NCBI GenBank assembly: GCA_903883645.1
Contig: CAISBR010000066.1
Span: 36,266 to 100,265, forward strand
Direction: 5' to 3'
DNA: 64,000 nt
DNA from: an uncultured Myxococcales bacterium
GTDB lineage: Bacteria; Myxococcota_A; UBA9042
The notes under the pieces are model-generated. The model was not told the origin of the DNA. It did not search any database and worked only from the letters and a program-made list of their open reading frames with translations. Made by a program: the position numbers and the translations under genes. This document shows, in pieces, positions 35,586 to 48,000 of the stretch (position 1 is its first letter; every line of letters starts with the position of its first letter).

Positions 35586-36458
35586 ATGGCTAGTCATCAC
35601 AGCGAACGACCTGAAATTCAAGCGCTTTCTCTGGCGCGCGTGGCCTTGCCGTCGACTGGTGCGACCCTTGAAGGCGCGTCGGTGGCGGGCGTCGAGACCT
35701 GGATTCGTATCCCCGAGTGGTCGCTGGGCTTTGATGTGGGTCGCGCCGCGCCGCAGCTGGTGAGCTGTCGCACCCTGGCGCTGACGCACGCGCACATGGA
35801 CCACGCCGGCGGGCTGCCTAACTACTTGGCTTTGCGGCGGATGTACCACATGCCCCCGGCGCGCGTGCTCGCCCCGGCCGAGGCTTGCGACGACCTGCAC
35901 GCCCTGGTGCGCGTGTGGGAAAAGCTGCACGGGCGCGCCTTTGACTGGGAGCTGGTGCCGATGCGCGCGGGCGACGAGTACGACCTGGGCGGCGGGCGCT
36001 TCTTGCGGGCATTCGACGCCGATCACGTTGTGCCTACGCGCGGTTACGCCGTGATCAGTCGGAGCCGGCAGCTGCGGCCCGAGCTCGCGCAACGCTCCGA
36101 ATTCGACATTGCGGCGCTGGCCGAGCAGGGGGCGAACGTGTCGCAGCCGGTCGAGCGGGTGCTTTTGGCGCTGACGGGCGACACCCGGCCGACGCTGCTG
36201 CCGAGCGTGCCCGACCTGCTGCGCGCCGAGGTGCTGCTGCACGAGACCACTTTCTTAGACAGCCAGCGCGAGCCGGCCGACGCCGTGGCCAAGGGGCATA
36301 CGCATCTGGCGCTGCTGGTCGAGCAATTGGCCAACTTTACGGGTACTTTCGTGCCGTATCACATCAGCCAGATCTACCCGACGTGGCAGGCGCGCAAAAA
36401 GGTGTTGGCGGGGCTGCCGGCCGAGCTGGCGGCGCGCACGCTGCCGTTTGTGCCGTAG
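35586..36458 (+). CDS. RNase Z-like MBL-fold metallohydrolase
   Basis: LALTHAHMDHAGGLPNYLALRRMY (HxHxDH), FDADHVVPTRGYAV, LALTGDTRPT, LLHETTFLD, GHTHL. Confidence 0.82.
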   Translation: MASHHSERPEIQALSLARVALPSTGATLEGASVAGVETWIRIPEWSLGFDVGRAAPQLVSCRTLALTHAHMDHAGGLPNYLALRRMYHMPPARVLAPAEACDDLHALVRVWEKLHGRAFDWELVPMRAGDEYDLGGGRFLRAFDADHVVPTRGYAVISRSRQLRPELAQRSEFDIAALAEQGANVSQPVERVLLALTGDTRPTLLPSVPDLLRAEVLLHETTFLDSQREPADAVAKGHTHLALLVEQLANFTGTFVPYHISQIYPTWQARKKVLAGLPAELAARTLPFVP

Positions 36459-36470
36459 CACCCTCGGCGG

Positions 36471-37841
36471 CTACTTGACCACTTGGCCGGCGGCATTGAC
36501 CGAGAATTCGTCAAAAGACTTGCCTGCTTGATAATCGATCGCCGCGGCGTGTAGCGTGCCGTCGGGTTGCAGCCGCACCGTCACGTAGCCGTAGGGCACG
36601 TCGGACGTCAGCGGCGCGCCGCCATTGCCCACCACCAGCTCGCGGTTGGGCAAGTCGCGGCTGTACGTGTGCGAATGGCCCGTAAGTAGCAGCGTCAGCG
36701 GGTGTTTCTTAAGGATCGCCTGGCTGGGCAGCGTGCCGGGCGCAGTCGTCGAATAGCTGGGCTCGTGGCGCAGCACAAAGGTGTAGGTCGTGGCCTTGCT
36801 CAGCTCGGCGTCGAGCCATGCGGCCTGTTGCGCGGTCCAGGCATTGGGCGCGACCACTACGAACTTGGCGGTCCAGCTCGCATTCTTGGCGTGGACCCAA
36901 TAGGACCAAAACGGTCGCTTTAGGCCAAAAGGCTGCTTGACCATCTTGTCGACAAAGGCGACATACAGGCCCGTTACGCCGTCGCTGGCACCCTCGCCGC
37001 AATTCGACGCGGTGTAGCCCGTGCACTCGTGGTTGCCCATGGCGTGCAGCACCGGGCCAGAAAACGCTTGTCGCGCCTTAAGATACAAGTCGAGCTGCTG
37101 CGCCCCTTGAATGCCGTTCGTGCTGGCGAACACGTAATCGCCCGTGGTTACGGCCAGCGTCAGCGGCGGCTGCTCAGCGGCAATATGCTGCCAAATCGCG
37201 GTGATAATGGCCGTGGGGTAGGTGTCGGTGCCATCTTTAAACGGTGGCCGCGTGTCGCCCACGATGGCGAAGTCGAGCGTGTCGACCGCCCCGCCGTCGA
37301 TGTCGCCGCCCTTGGGTTGGATGACCAAGTCGCCTAACGACTCTGCGCCCGGTGTGGGGCCGCAGGCCTCGGCCTCGCTGGCTGGGCGGCACAGGCAGCC
37401 CTGCGTCTGGCAATACCAGCCGCCGTAGCAGCCGTTGGCCGTGCAGTTCTGGCCCGCGCAGTGGCAGCAACCGGGGCTGGCGGGGTCAACGTAGCCGGGG
37501 CAGACGCTGCTGGTGGTGCCCGTGGCGCTGGCGGCGAGGGTGCACGGCGTGGGGACGCAAACCTGGATGGCGGCGCCGCTGGGGGCCTGGGCCGCAGTGC
37601 AGCTGGTGCCGGTTGGGCAAGCGCCGGCCGGGTCGCATGCGGTGGCGCACCACGACTGGCCGCCGATGCGCGCGCACAGCCCGCCAGGGCAGTCTTCGCC
37701 GATGATACAGGCCGTGCAGATACCTGTTTTTTCGCTGTTCTGTGCGCTGTCGGCGCTGTCGACGGGGGCGCTCAAGTTGGCACAAGCTGTACCAGCCATC
37801 AGCAGCCAGAGCAGCAGAATTCGCATCGTGTGGTGGATCAT
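36471..37841 (-). CDS. Metallophosphoesterase lipoprotein with Cys-rich N-terminus
   Basis: Lipobox LLMAGTAC; FAIVGDTRPPF, TTGDYVF, AMGNHECTGY, LLLTGHSHTYSRD. Confidence 0.8.
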   Translation of the reverse strand: MIHHTMRILLLWLLMAGTACANLSAPVDSADSAQNSEKTGICTACIIGEDCPGGLCARIGGQSWCATACDPAGACPTGTSCTAAQAPSGAAIQVCVPTPCTLAASATGTTSSVCPGYVDPASPGCCHCAGQNCTANGCYGGWYCQTQGCLCRPASEAEACGPTPGAESLGDLVIQPKGGDIDGGAVDTLDFAIVGDTRPPFKDGTDTYPTAIITAIWQHIAAEQPPLTLAVTTGDYVFASTNGIQGAQQLDLYLKARQAFSGPVLHAMGNHECTGYTASNCGEGASDGVTGLYVAFVDKMVKQPFGLKRPFWSYWVHAKNASWTAKFVVVAPNAWTAQQAAWLDAELSKATTYTFVLRHEPSYSTTAPGTLPSQAILKKHPLTLLLTGHSHTYSRDLPNRELVVGNGGAPLTSDVPYGYVTVRLQPDGTLHAAAIDYQAGKSFDEFSVNAAGQVVK

Positions 37842-38003
37842 GGGGTCGCCGGTCGCTCGGCGAGTGCGCTGCCGGCGTGGCCGCAGTGTGCGGATTCTGG
37901 CCTGCGCCGTCTACTGCAATCGCGACGCTAGCGCCACGGCGGGCGGTGCCCGTTTGCGGATTTTTCGGTTGTGCGGCGGGGCATTGCGCCCCATACTTGC
38001 CCA

Positions 38004-38657
38004 ATGGACATCACTCCTCTACCCGCGCCCCGCACCAAGCCTCGCCTTCGCGGTGTTTTGCATCAGGCGACGTTTGTGGTGTGCCTGGTCGCCGGCCCCA
38101 TCTTGACCTATCAGCAGCCCGCCGGCGTGCGCACGTGGGCCATGGGGGTGTACCTTAGCTGTTTGACTGCGCTTTTTGGCATTAGCGCGGCCTATCACCG
38201 GCCGACGTGGCAGCCCAAGGCGCGGGCGTGGATGCGCCGTCTGGATCATGCCGGTATATATCTCCAAATTGCAGGTACCTACACGCCGATTTGCCTCCTG
38301 GCCATCGGTGGCGAGGCGGGGCGGCGGCTGCTGTGGCTGGGGTGGATTGGCGCCGCGGTGGGCATCGTCAAGTCGCTATTTTGGGTGCACGCGCCCAAGC
38401 CCTTGAGTGCATTGCTGTATGTGGGCCTTGGCTGGTTGGTGGTCGGCGAGTGGACGGCGCTTCGGGCGGCGCTGTCGCTGCAAAACTTGGTGCTGCTGTT
38501 CGCCGGTGGCGTCATGTATACGCTGGGCGCGGCCATTTACTCGCTGAAGCGGCCGGATCCATGGCCCGCGACCTTTGGCTATCACGAGATTTTTCATACA
38601 CTTGTAGTGGCGGCGGCGGCGTGCCACTTTGGGATTGTGCTGGGTTTGGCCCGTTGA
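38004..38657 (+). CDS. Hemolysin III / PAQR-family membrane protein
   Basis: SAAYHRPTWQPKARAWMRRLDHAGIYLQIAGTYTPICLL, HEIFHTLVVAAAACHF. Confidence 0.88.
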   Translation: MDITPLPAPRTKPRLRGVLHQATFVVCLVAGPILTYQQPAGVRTWAMGVYLSCLTALFGISAAYHRPTWQPKARAWMRRLDHAGIYLQIAGTYTPICLLAIGGEAGRRLLWLGWIGAAVGIVKSLFWVHAPKPLSALLYVGLGWLVVGEWTALRAALSLQNLVLLFAGGVMYTLGAAIYSLKRPDPWPATFGYHEIFHTLVVAAAACHFGIVLGLAR

Positions 38658-38835
38658 GCGCGAGCGGGCGCTGACTGGCCTGCACACTCCCTACTCGGTG
38701 CAATGGGGTGGGCGATCCGGTCTATTGCGTGGTAGATGGCGTGCCGCATGACGAAGTCGTGAAGCGACCGGCGGTAAGACAATCGCGCACCATTTCGTTA
38801 TGTTAAGAACGGCAAAGTCATTGGTGCGGGGTATT

Positions 38836-38873
38836 CTTGATTTCGGTCAAGCGTTGACTTGATCTGAGTCAAG
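38836..38873. promoter_or_regulatory. Tandem FNR/CRP-like dyads CTTGA-N6-TCAAG (38836-38851 and 38858-38873)
   Basis: Two perfect dyads 22 bp centre to centre, about 200 bp upstream of the giant cytochrome start. Confidence 0.55.
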
Positions 38874-39071
38874 GAATGCCCGGTCTCCTTTGTGCAAACT
38901 CCAGGGTGCGATTGCCTCGGGGGCGAGGTAGTTGCGCTCGCTGGGACGAATTCTGCCAGTCTGCGAGCGCCAAGGGCTTCACCAGCCTGCCGCACAGTCG
39001 GACACGAGGGCCACATGTCGAGCGTTCATTTCTACTCAATGTTAAGAACTATTGACTTTGTGTTAAGAAGC

Positions 39072-42000
39072 ATGAAGGCGCGAGGCGCGGTGGCGCTGTT
39101 GGCCATGGGCGCGGCCTTGGCGCTCGCAGGCTGCGGCGACAACGTAGACGGAGGCACCGGCCAGAGCTCGGCCAAAGCCGACGCGAAAGACGACTCGAGT
39201 GTTGCGGTTGCCGACGCGCAAGATGCCGAGGGCGATGTGGCCAAGGTCGATGCGACCGCAGCCGATGGCGACGACGGGCACGCGGGCACCGACACCGCCG
39301 CCGACGATGCGAGCGATGTGGCCGATACCGCAGACAGTGCCGACGCGGAAGATGCCGCCGATGCAGACGATGCAGACGACGCTGAGGATGGCGACGGCAA
39401 AGACGGGCAGATTACCTTGCCCGACCTGCCGATATGGCCCGATGTGGTCGACGATGTGACCGGGCCGCCCGATGTGATCGACGACAGCACCGACGTCGCC
39501 AGCCCCAGCGACGTTGAACTGCCGGATACGAGCGTGGTCGATGCGATCCCCGACACGGTGCAAGACGATGTGGCGACGCCCGACGTTGTGGCCGACACGA
39601 GCGCTGTCGACAGCCAAGATACGGCTGATGCCAAGCCCTTTACGCCGCCCCCCGGCGAGTGGGCGCCCGTCTGCTTCTACTGCCACGGCGACAGCAACCG
39701 CAACGACCCGGCGCCGCCTGTGGATACCAATGGACTTTCGCTGCCTTCGCTGCATGGTGTGGGCGCGCACTCGTCGCACGTGGGCGTGGCCAACTGGCAC
39801 AAGACCGTGGCCTGCAGCGAGTGCCACAAGGTGCCCAAAGTCTTCTTGGATCCTGACACTCCGACCCACTTGAACGGCAGCACCGATCTGATCTGGGGCA
39901 AGCTGGCCAAGCAGGGCGACTACAACTTTGCCGACCTGGCCTGCAGCACCACGTATTGCCACGGCGGCAGCTTGAAGCCCGACGTGAGCGGCCAGACCAC
40001 CATCCGCAAGCCGGTGTGGACCACGCTCGATGGCAGCCAAGAAGCCTGCGGCGGCGCTTGCCACACCAACCCGCCCGGCGGCGCGCACCCCAGCGGCAAG
40101 GCCTGCGAGCTGTGCCACACTGCGGCGATCAAGAAATACGACCCGGCCACCAAGACGGCTGTGTGGAATAACGCGAACTTGCACATCGACGGCAAGGTCG
40201 ACGTAGAGCTCGGCGCCACCTGCACCAGCTGCCACGGCGACGCCGCGACCAAGAACCCCGCGCCGCCGCTGGGAACCAAGGGCGAGACCAAGACTACCGA
40301 CCTAGCCGTGGGCGCGCATACCCAGCACTTGGTGGGCGGCAACTGGCACCGCGCGGTCGATTGCAACGATTGCCATGTGGTGCCGACCGCGATCCCCCAT
40401 GCGAATGGCGCGGTTGAGCTGAGTTGGAGCCCCGTAGCGGCCGCGAACACTGCGACGCCGAGCTGGGACGACCAGAGCAACGCGTGCGCCAATACGTGGT
40501 GCCACGGCGGCAATCAGGTGGGCGCCAAGGCCGGCGGCAGCGTGATGACCAAGCCGCAATGGACCAAGGTCGACGGCTCGCAAGCGGCTTGTGGCACAAC
40601 GTGTCACACCAACCCGCCCGGCGGCCTGCACCCCAAGGCGAGCAACTGCGCCAGCTGCCACGGCCAAGTCATCAGCGCCTACGACGCGGCCAGCGGCACC
40701 GCCAGCTGGGCCAACGCCAACTTGCACATCAACGGCAAGGTCGACACCGCCAACTTGGCGTGCACCACCTGCCACGGCGACGCAGTGAGCAATAACCCCG
40801 CGCCACCAAAGGGGACCCAGGGCGAGACGGCCACCACCGCCCGCGCCGTTGGCGCCCACGCCCAGCACTTGGGCAGCAGTGCGTGGCACCGCGGCGGCGA
40901 GTGCGTCGACTGCCATACCGTGCCGAGCGACCCGCTGCACGCCAACGACAAGGTCGAGCTGAACTTTGGCGCGCTGGCCACCGCCTTGGGTGCGAAGCCA
41001 GAATTTGATGGTGCGGCGCTGACTTGCAATGCCTCGTACTGCCACGGTGCCACACTGGAGCCCGCCAAGGCCGGCGGCAGCGTGATGCGCCAGCCGCAAT
41101 GGACCAAGGTCGACGGTACGCAAGACGCTTGTGGCACAACGTGCCATACCAACCCGCCCGGCGCCGGCCACCCGACCAGCACGGCCTGCAACACCTGCCA
41201 CAGCGACGTGATCAAGACGTTCGACGCCACCACCGGCGTGGCCACCTGGGCGAATGCGGCATTGCATATCAACGGCAAGGTCGAGCTGGCCGCAATGAAC
41301 TGCACCACCTGCCACGGCGACACGGTGGCGAATAACCCCGCGCCGCCTAAGGGGACAAAGGGCGAGACGGTCACCACGGCCAAAGCGGTGGGCGCCCACG
41401 CTGCGCATACGACCGCGCAAGAGTGGCACCGCGACACCCAGTGCACCGACTGCCACACCGTGCCCAAAAGCACGCTACACAGCGACGGCATCGTGCAGCT
41501 AACCTGGGGCGCCATCTTGCAGACTGGCGGCGCGCAACCTAGCTGGGACGCAAGCAAAGCCACCTGCTCGGGCAACTACTGCCACGGTGCCACGCTACTG
41601 CCAGCCAAGGCGGGCGGCACCAAGCTTGCCGCGCCCAGCTGGACCACGGTCGATGGCTCGCAAGACAAGTGCGGCGCGACCTGCCACACCAACCCGCCCG
41701 GCGGCAACCACGCCCAGGTTGACAACTGCCAGGCCTGCCACGGCGAGGTAATCAAGTCGTTTGACCCGGCTACGGGCGCTGCCACTTGGCAAAACGGCAA
41801 GCTGCACGTCGACGGCACGGTGCAAGTGGGCAACGTGACCTGCACCAGCTGCCACGGCGACAAGGTGAGCGACAACCCCGCGCCACCACTAGGCACCAAG
41901 GGCGAGACGGCCACCACCAGCCCCGCCGTGGGCGCCCACGCCAACCACTTGGGCAGCAGCATCTGGCACCGCGCCGGGCAATGCACGGACTGCCACGCGG

Positions 42001-45000
42001 TACCTACCTCGACCAGCCATGCCGACAGCAAGATCGACTTTGCTTGGGGCTCGCTGAGCCAAACCGGCGGCGCCAGCACGGCTTTTGATGCCACCAGCGT
42101 CAGTTGCACGGGCTCGTACTGCCACGGCGCCACGCTGGCTCCGGCCAAGGCGGGCGGCACGACCATGACCAAGCCCACCTGGACCAAGGTCGACGGCACG
42201 CAAGACGCTTGTGGCACAACGTGTCACACCAATCCGCCCGGCGGCACGCACACCACCAGCACGGCCTGCGCGACCTGCCACGCCGACGTCATCAAGAGCT
42301 ACGACCCCACAACCGGCCAAGCCACCTGGGCCAACGCGGGCTTGCATATCGACGGCAAGGTCGAAGTGGCTGGCATGGACTGCACCACTTGCCACGGCGA
42401 CGCCGCCACCAAGAACCCCGCGCCGCCCAAGGGCACCAAGGGCGAGACCGCGACCACCAGCCGCGCCGTGGGCGCCCACGCCTCGCACTTGGCCGCCAAA
42501 GTCTGGCACCGCGACACGGCGTGCTCCGACTGCCACAACGTGCCCAGCAGCAACCTGCACAGCAACAACATCGTAGACTTAGCCTGGAGCCCACTCGTGC
42601 AGACCGGCGGCGCCACCCCGGCATGGGACACCAGCAAGCTGACCTGCTCGGGCAACTACTGCCACGGCGCCACCTTGGCCCCCGCCAAGACGGGCGGCAC
42701 GAAACTGGCCGCTCCCACCTGGACCACGGTCGATGGCAGCCAAGAAAAGTGCGGCAGCACTTGCCATACCAACCCCCCCGGCGGCAACCACGCCCAGGTT
42801 GACAACTGCCAGGCGTGCCACGGCGAGGTCATCAAGTCGTTCGACCCCGCTACCGGCAGCGCCACGTGGCTGAACGGTAAGCTGCACGTCGACGGCAAAG
42901 TCCAAGTCGCTAACGCTACTTGCACCACCTGCCATGGCGACAAGACCAGCAACAACCCCGCGCCACCCCTGGGCACGAAGGGCGAGACCGCGACCACCAG
43001 CCCGGCCGTGGGCGCCCACGCCAACCACTTGAGCAGCAGCACCTGGCACCGCGCCGGCCTGTGCACCGACTGCCACGCCGTGCCCACCTCGACCAGCCAC
43101 GCCGACAGCAAGATCGATTTTGCCTGGGGCGCGATTACCCAAACCGGCGGCACTAGCACGGCTTTTGATGCCAGCAGCGTCAGCTGCACGGGCTCGTACT
43201 GCCACGGCGCGACGCTGGCACCGGCCAAGGCGGGCGGCATCACCATGACCAAGCCCACCTGGACCAAGGTCGACGGCACGCAAGACGCTTGTGGCACAAC
43301 GTGTCACACCAATCCGCCCGGCGGCACGCACCCGAACAGCACCGCGTGCGCCACTTGCCATACGCCCAGCATCAAGAGCTTCGACGCCGGCACGGGCGCT
43401 GCGGTATGGACGAACGCGGCCTTGCACATCAACGGCAAGGTCGAGCTGGCTCAGCTACAGTGCACCAGTTGCCACGGCGACCCGGTGACGAACAACGCGG
43501 CGCCGCCGCTAGGCACGCAAGGTCAGACCCAGACTGCGCAAAAGGCGGTAGGCGCGCACCAGAGCCACTTGGGCGGCCAAGGCTGGCACCGTGCAGGCCA
43601 ATGCGCCGACTGCCATACCGTGCCCACGTCGATGCTGCACACCGACAGCAAGGTTGACCTGAGCTGGGGCTCGCTGGCCACTACCGGCACGGCGACGCCA
43701 GCATGGGACACGACGGCCGCGACCTGCTCGGGCAACTACTGCCACGGCAGCACGCTGGGCGCCGCCAAGACGGGTGGCCAGATCAACCGCAAGCCGACAT
43801 GGACCAAGGTCGACGGCTCGCAAGACGCCTGCGGCACAACGTGTCACACCAACCCACCTGGCGGCACGCACCCGAAGAGCGACAACTGCGCAAGCTGCCA
43901 CGACGCGGTGATCGCGAGCTACGATGCCAGCAAAGCCACTGCAATCTGGAAGGATTCGCTGCTGCACATCAACGGCAAGGTAGAGCTAAAGACGCTGGAC
44001 TGCACCAGCTGCCACGGCGATGCGGCGAGCAAGAACCCGGCGCCGCCCGTCGACACGCTGGGCAACGCGGCCACCACCGCGGCCGGCGTGGGCGCCCATA
44101 GCCAACACTTGGGCGGCAGCGCCTGGCACCGCGCGGGCCTGTGCAGCGACTGCCACACCGCGCCCACCTCAACCCTGCATACCAACGGCATTCTTGACTT
44201 GGCGTGGGGCAGTGTACCCCTGGCCGACGCCGCCCAACCGGCCTTTGACGAGGCGAGCTTGACCTGCACCGGCTCGTACTGCCACGGCGCCACGCTGATG
44301 GCGGCCAAAAGCGGCGGCGCCACCAACCGGCAGCCGATTTGGAACGTAGTCAACGGCAGCTACGATGCGTGCGGCGCCACCTGCCACACCAACCCGCCCG
44401 GCGGCACCCACCCGCAGAGCACGGCGTGCGCCACCTGCCACCCCGCGACCATTGCGGCGTACGACGCCACTACCAACAAGGCGACCTTTAAAGACGCGAC
44501 GTTGCATATCAACGGCACGGTCGATGTGGTCAAGCTGGCTTGCACGACTTGCCACGGCGATGTGACCGCTAACAACCCCGCGCCGCCGCTAGGCACCAAA
44601 GGCGAGACGGCCACCACCACCAAAGCCGTGGGCGCCCACGCCCAGCACGGCGGCACCAGCACCTGGCACCGCGACGTCGCCTGCACAGACTGCCACCAAG
44701 TGCCCGCCGCCACGACGCATAGCAACGGCACGGTCGAATTGAGCTGGAGCTCGGTAGCGAGCGCCTCGTCGTCGACACCCGCGTGGACGAGCGGCACCGC
44801 CACCTGCTCGGGCGTGTACTGCCACGGCAGCAGCTTGCTGGGCCCCAAGACGGGCGGCGCGGTGATGCGTACGCCGGTGTGGACCAAGGTCGACGGCACG
44901 CAAGATGCTTGTGGCACAACGTGTCACACACTGCCGCCCGGCGGTACGCACCCGCAGAACAACGCCTGCGCCACCTGCCATACCACGGTGATTGCGAGCA

Positions 45001-48000
45001 ACGACCCGGCGACCACCCCAGTTAAGTGGGCGGACCGCTCGCTGCACATCGATGGCAAGATCGATGTTGGCGTCTTGACTTGCACGAGCTGCCACGGCGA
45101 CAAAGTGAGCAATAATCCGGCCCCGCCTATCGGCACCAAGGGCGAGACGGCCACCACCACGGTCGCGGTCGGCGCGCACGCGCAGCACTTGGGCGCCAGC
45201 ACCTCGCACCGCGCTGGCCAGTGCACCGACTGCCACGTGGTGCCCGTGTCGCTAACGCACGGCAACGGCACCGCCGAAGTGACTTGGGGCGCGCTGCCCA
45301 AGACGGCCAGCCAGACGCCGGCGTGGGATAAGACCACCGCCACCTGCGCCAACAACTACTGCCACGGCAACAGCTTAGAACCCGCCAACACCGGCGGCAG
45401 CACCATGCGCACGCCGCAATGGACCAAGGTCGACGGCAGCCAAGACAAGTGCGGCAGTACCTGCCATACCAACCCACCCGGCGGCACCCACCCGACCAGC
45501 AGCAACTGCGCCATGTGCCACGGTGCGGTGATCAGCGGCTACGACGCCGGCACGGCCACGGCTACATGGAAAGACGCGGGCTTGCATGTCGATGGCACGC
45601 TGCAACTGACCAGCATGACCTGCACGACTTGCCACGGCACCGCCAGCACCAACGACCCAATGCCGCCCAAGGGCACCCTTGGCGAGACCGCGACCAGCAG
45701 CAAGGCCGTGGGCGCGCACAAGCAGCACATGGGCGCCAGCGGCTGGCACCGCGCCGGCGCTTGCGACGACTGCCACACCGTGCCGGCCTCGCAAATGCAC
45801 ACCAACGGCAAGGTCGACCTAAGCTGGGGCACGGTCGCGACTTCGGGCACTGCGGTGCCAGCTTGGGACACGAGCACCGCCACCTGCGCGGGCAACTGGT
45901 GCCACGGCGGCAAGCTGCCCGGCGCCAACCCCGGCGGCACGGTGATGCAGACGCCCAAGTGGACGACGGTCGACGGCTCGCAAGACGCTTGTGGCACAAC
46001 GTGTCACACCAACCCGCCCGGCGGTACGCACCCGCAAAATACGTCGTGCAATCTGTGCCATGCCGGCGTGGTTGCGAGCTACGACGCCACCAATAAGACG
46101 GCGGTGTGGAAGAACGCGGACCTGCACATCAACGGCACGGTCGATGTGGTGGGCATGAGCTGCACGAGCTGCCACGGCGACCCCGTTGCCAACGACCCGT
46201 CGCCACCCACGGGCACCAAGGGCGAGAAGCTGACGTCGCAAGTCGCCGTGGGTGCCCATGCCGAGCACTTGGCGGTCTCGAACTGGCGCGGCTTGGTCCT
46301 GTGCAGCGATTGCCACACGGTGCCATCGTCGATGACGCATACCAATGGTACGGTCGAGGTCAACTTCTCGGGCCTGTCGGTCGCCGGCACCGCGACGCCG
46401 ATGTGGGACAAGAACAACGTGACCTGCAGCGGAAGCTACTGCCACGGCGCAACCCTGCTCCCGCCAGCTGTTGGCGGCGTGGTCAACCACAACCCCTTGT
46501 GGACCAAGGTTGACGGTAGCCAAGACACCTGCGGCAGTACATGCCACACCAACCCGCCCGGCGGCGCTCACCCGCAGAACACGAGCTGCAACTTGTGCCA
46601 CACCCAGGTGATCAGTGGCTACGACGCCGCGGGCAAGACGGCCACGTGGACCGACCCGACCCTGCACATCAACGGCAAGGTCGAAGTCAAGACGCTGACT
46701 TGCACGAGCTGCCACGGCGACGCGGTGAGCAACAACCCCGCACCGCCGACCGGCACCAAGGGCGAGACCAAGACCACCGATGCCGCTGTCGGCGCCCACG
46801 CGGTGCACAACACGGCCAGCAACTGGCACCGCAGCGGCCAATGCAGCGACTGCCACACGGTACCGGCCTCGGTCGGCCACGCCAACGGCGCGATCGACTT
46901 CAGCTGGGGCGGACCGTCGGCGGCCAACGGCGCCAATCCGCAGTTCGTATCGGGCAATCTGACCTGCTCGGGCACCTACTGCCACGGCAACACGCTGTGG
47001 GGGCCCAAGACGGGTGGCACAGTCGCGCGCACGCCGGTCTGGAACGCGGTCAACGGCACGTGGGACGCTTGCGGCACGACCTGCCACACGCTGCCGCCGG
47101 CGCTACCACACGCGCAAAACGAGAATTGTGCGCAGTGCCACGATGCGGTGGTCAAGTCGATTACACCCGGTAACCCGGCGTCGGTGGTGTGGAATAACGC
47201 GCAGTTGCACATCGACGGCAAGATCGACATCACCAACATCAACTGCAGCAGCTGCCACGGCGACAAGGTGGCCAACACGCCGGCGCCGCCCTTGGGCAGC
47301 CAAGGCGAGACGGCGACTACGCAAAAGGCGGTGGGCGCGCACGCTGCGCACTTGGCGGCGAACGCGACTTGGCACCGCGACGGCCTGTGCACGGACTGCC
47401 ACACGGTGCCGGTGTCGAACACCCACGCCAACGGCACCAGCGACTTGAACTGGAGCAGCCCCAGCAATGCCGGCAACTTGACTCCCAGCTACGCCGCGGA
47501 TGCCAAGTGCAGCAACAACTGGTGCCACGGCTCGGGCCTGGGCGCAGCGAAGAGCGGCGGCACCCTCAACCGCACGCCGCTGTGGACCCAGGTCGACGGT
47601 ACGCAAGACGCTTGTGGCACAACGTGTCACACCAACCCGCCCGGCGGCACCCACCCGGCACATACCGACTGCAGCATCTGCCACACGGCGGTCGTCGCGG
47701 CCTTTAACGGTACCAACAATGCCACAACGTGGAAGGACCGCACCTTGCACGTCAACGGCATTAAGGAATCGAACAAGTACCACAACTTGACAGGCTGGAC
47801 CACGCCGAAATTTGGCACCAACCACCACGGCAGCAACTACTTTGTGCGCAACCAGCAGCGCGATGAGCACAACGTGTCGTGCACGCAATGCCACGGCGCG
47901 GACTTGCTGGGCGGCACGGTGGGCGTGTCGTGCGAGAACAGCAGCTGCCACGGCACCACCTCGTGGAAATCGTGCGACTTCTGCCACGGCACCAAGGCGG

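Noticed and set aside
40020-47760. CRISPR-like or satellite array
   Set aside because: The 540-bp units are in-frame protein-coding with heme motifs; no short repeat/spacer structure and no cas genes.
40020-47760. Assembly artefact duplicating one repeat
   Set aside because: Every copy differs at many positions and reading frame is kept throughout, so a collapsed or inflated assembly is unlikely, although long-read confirmation would still be useful.
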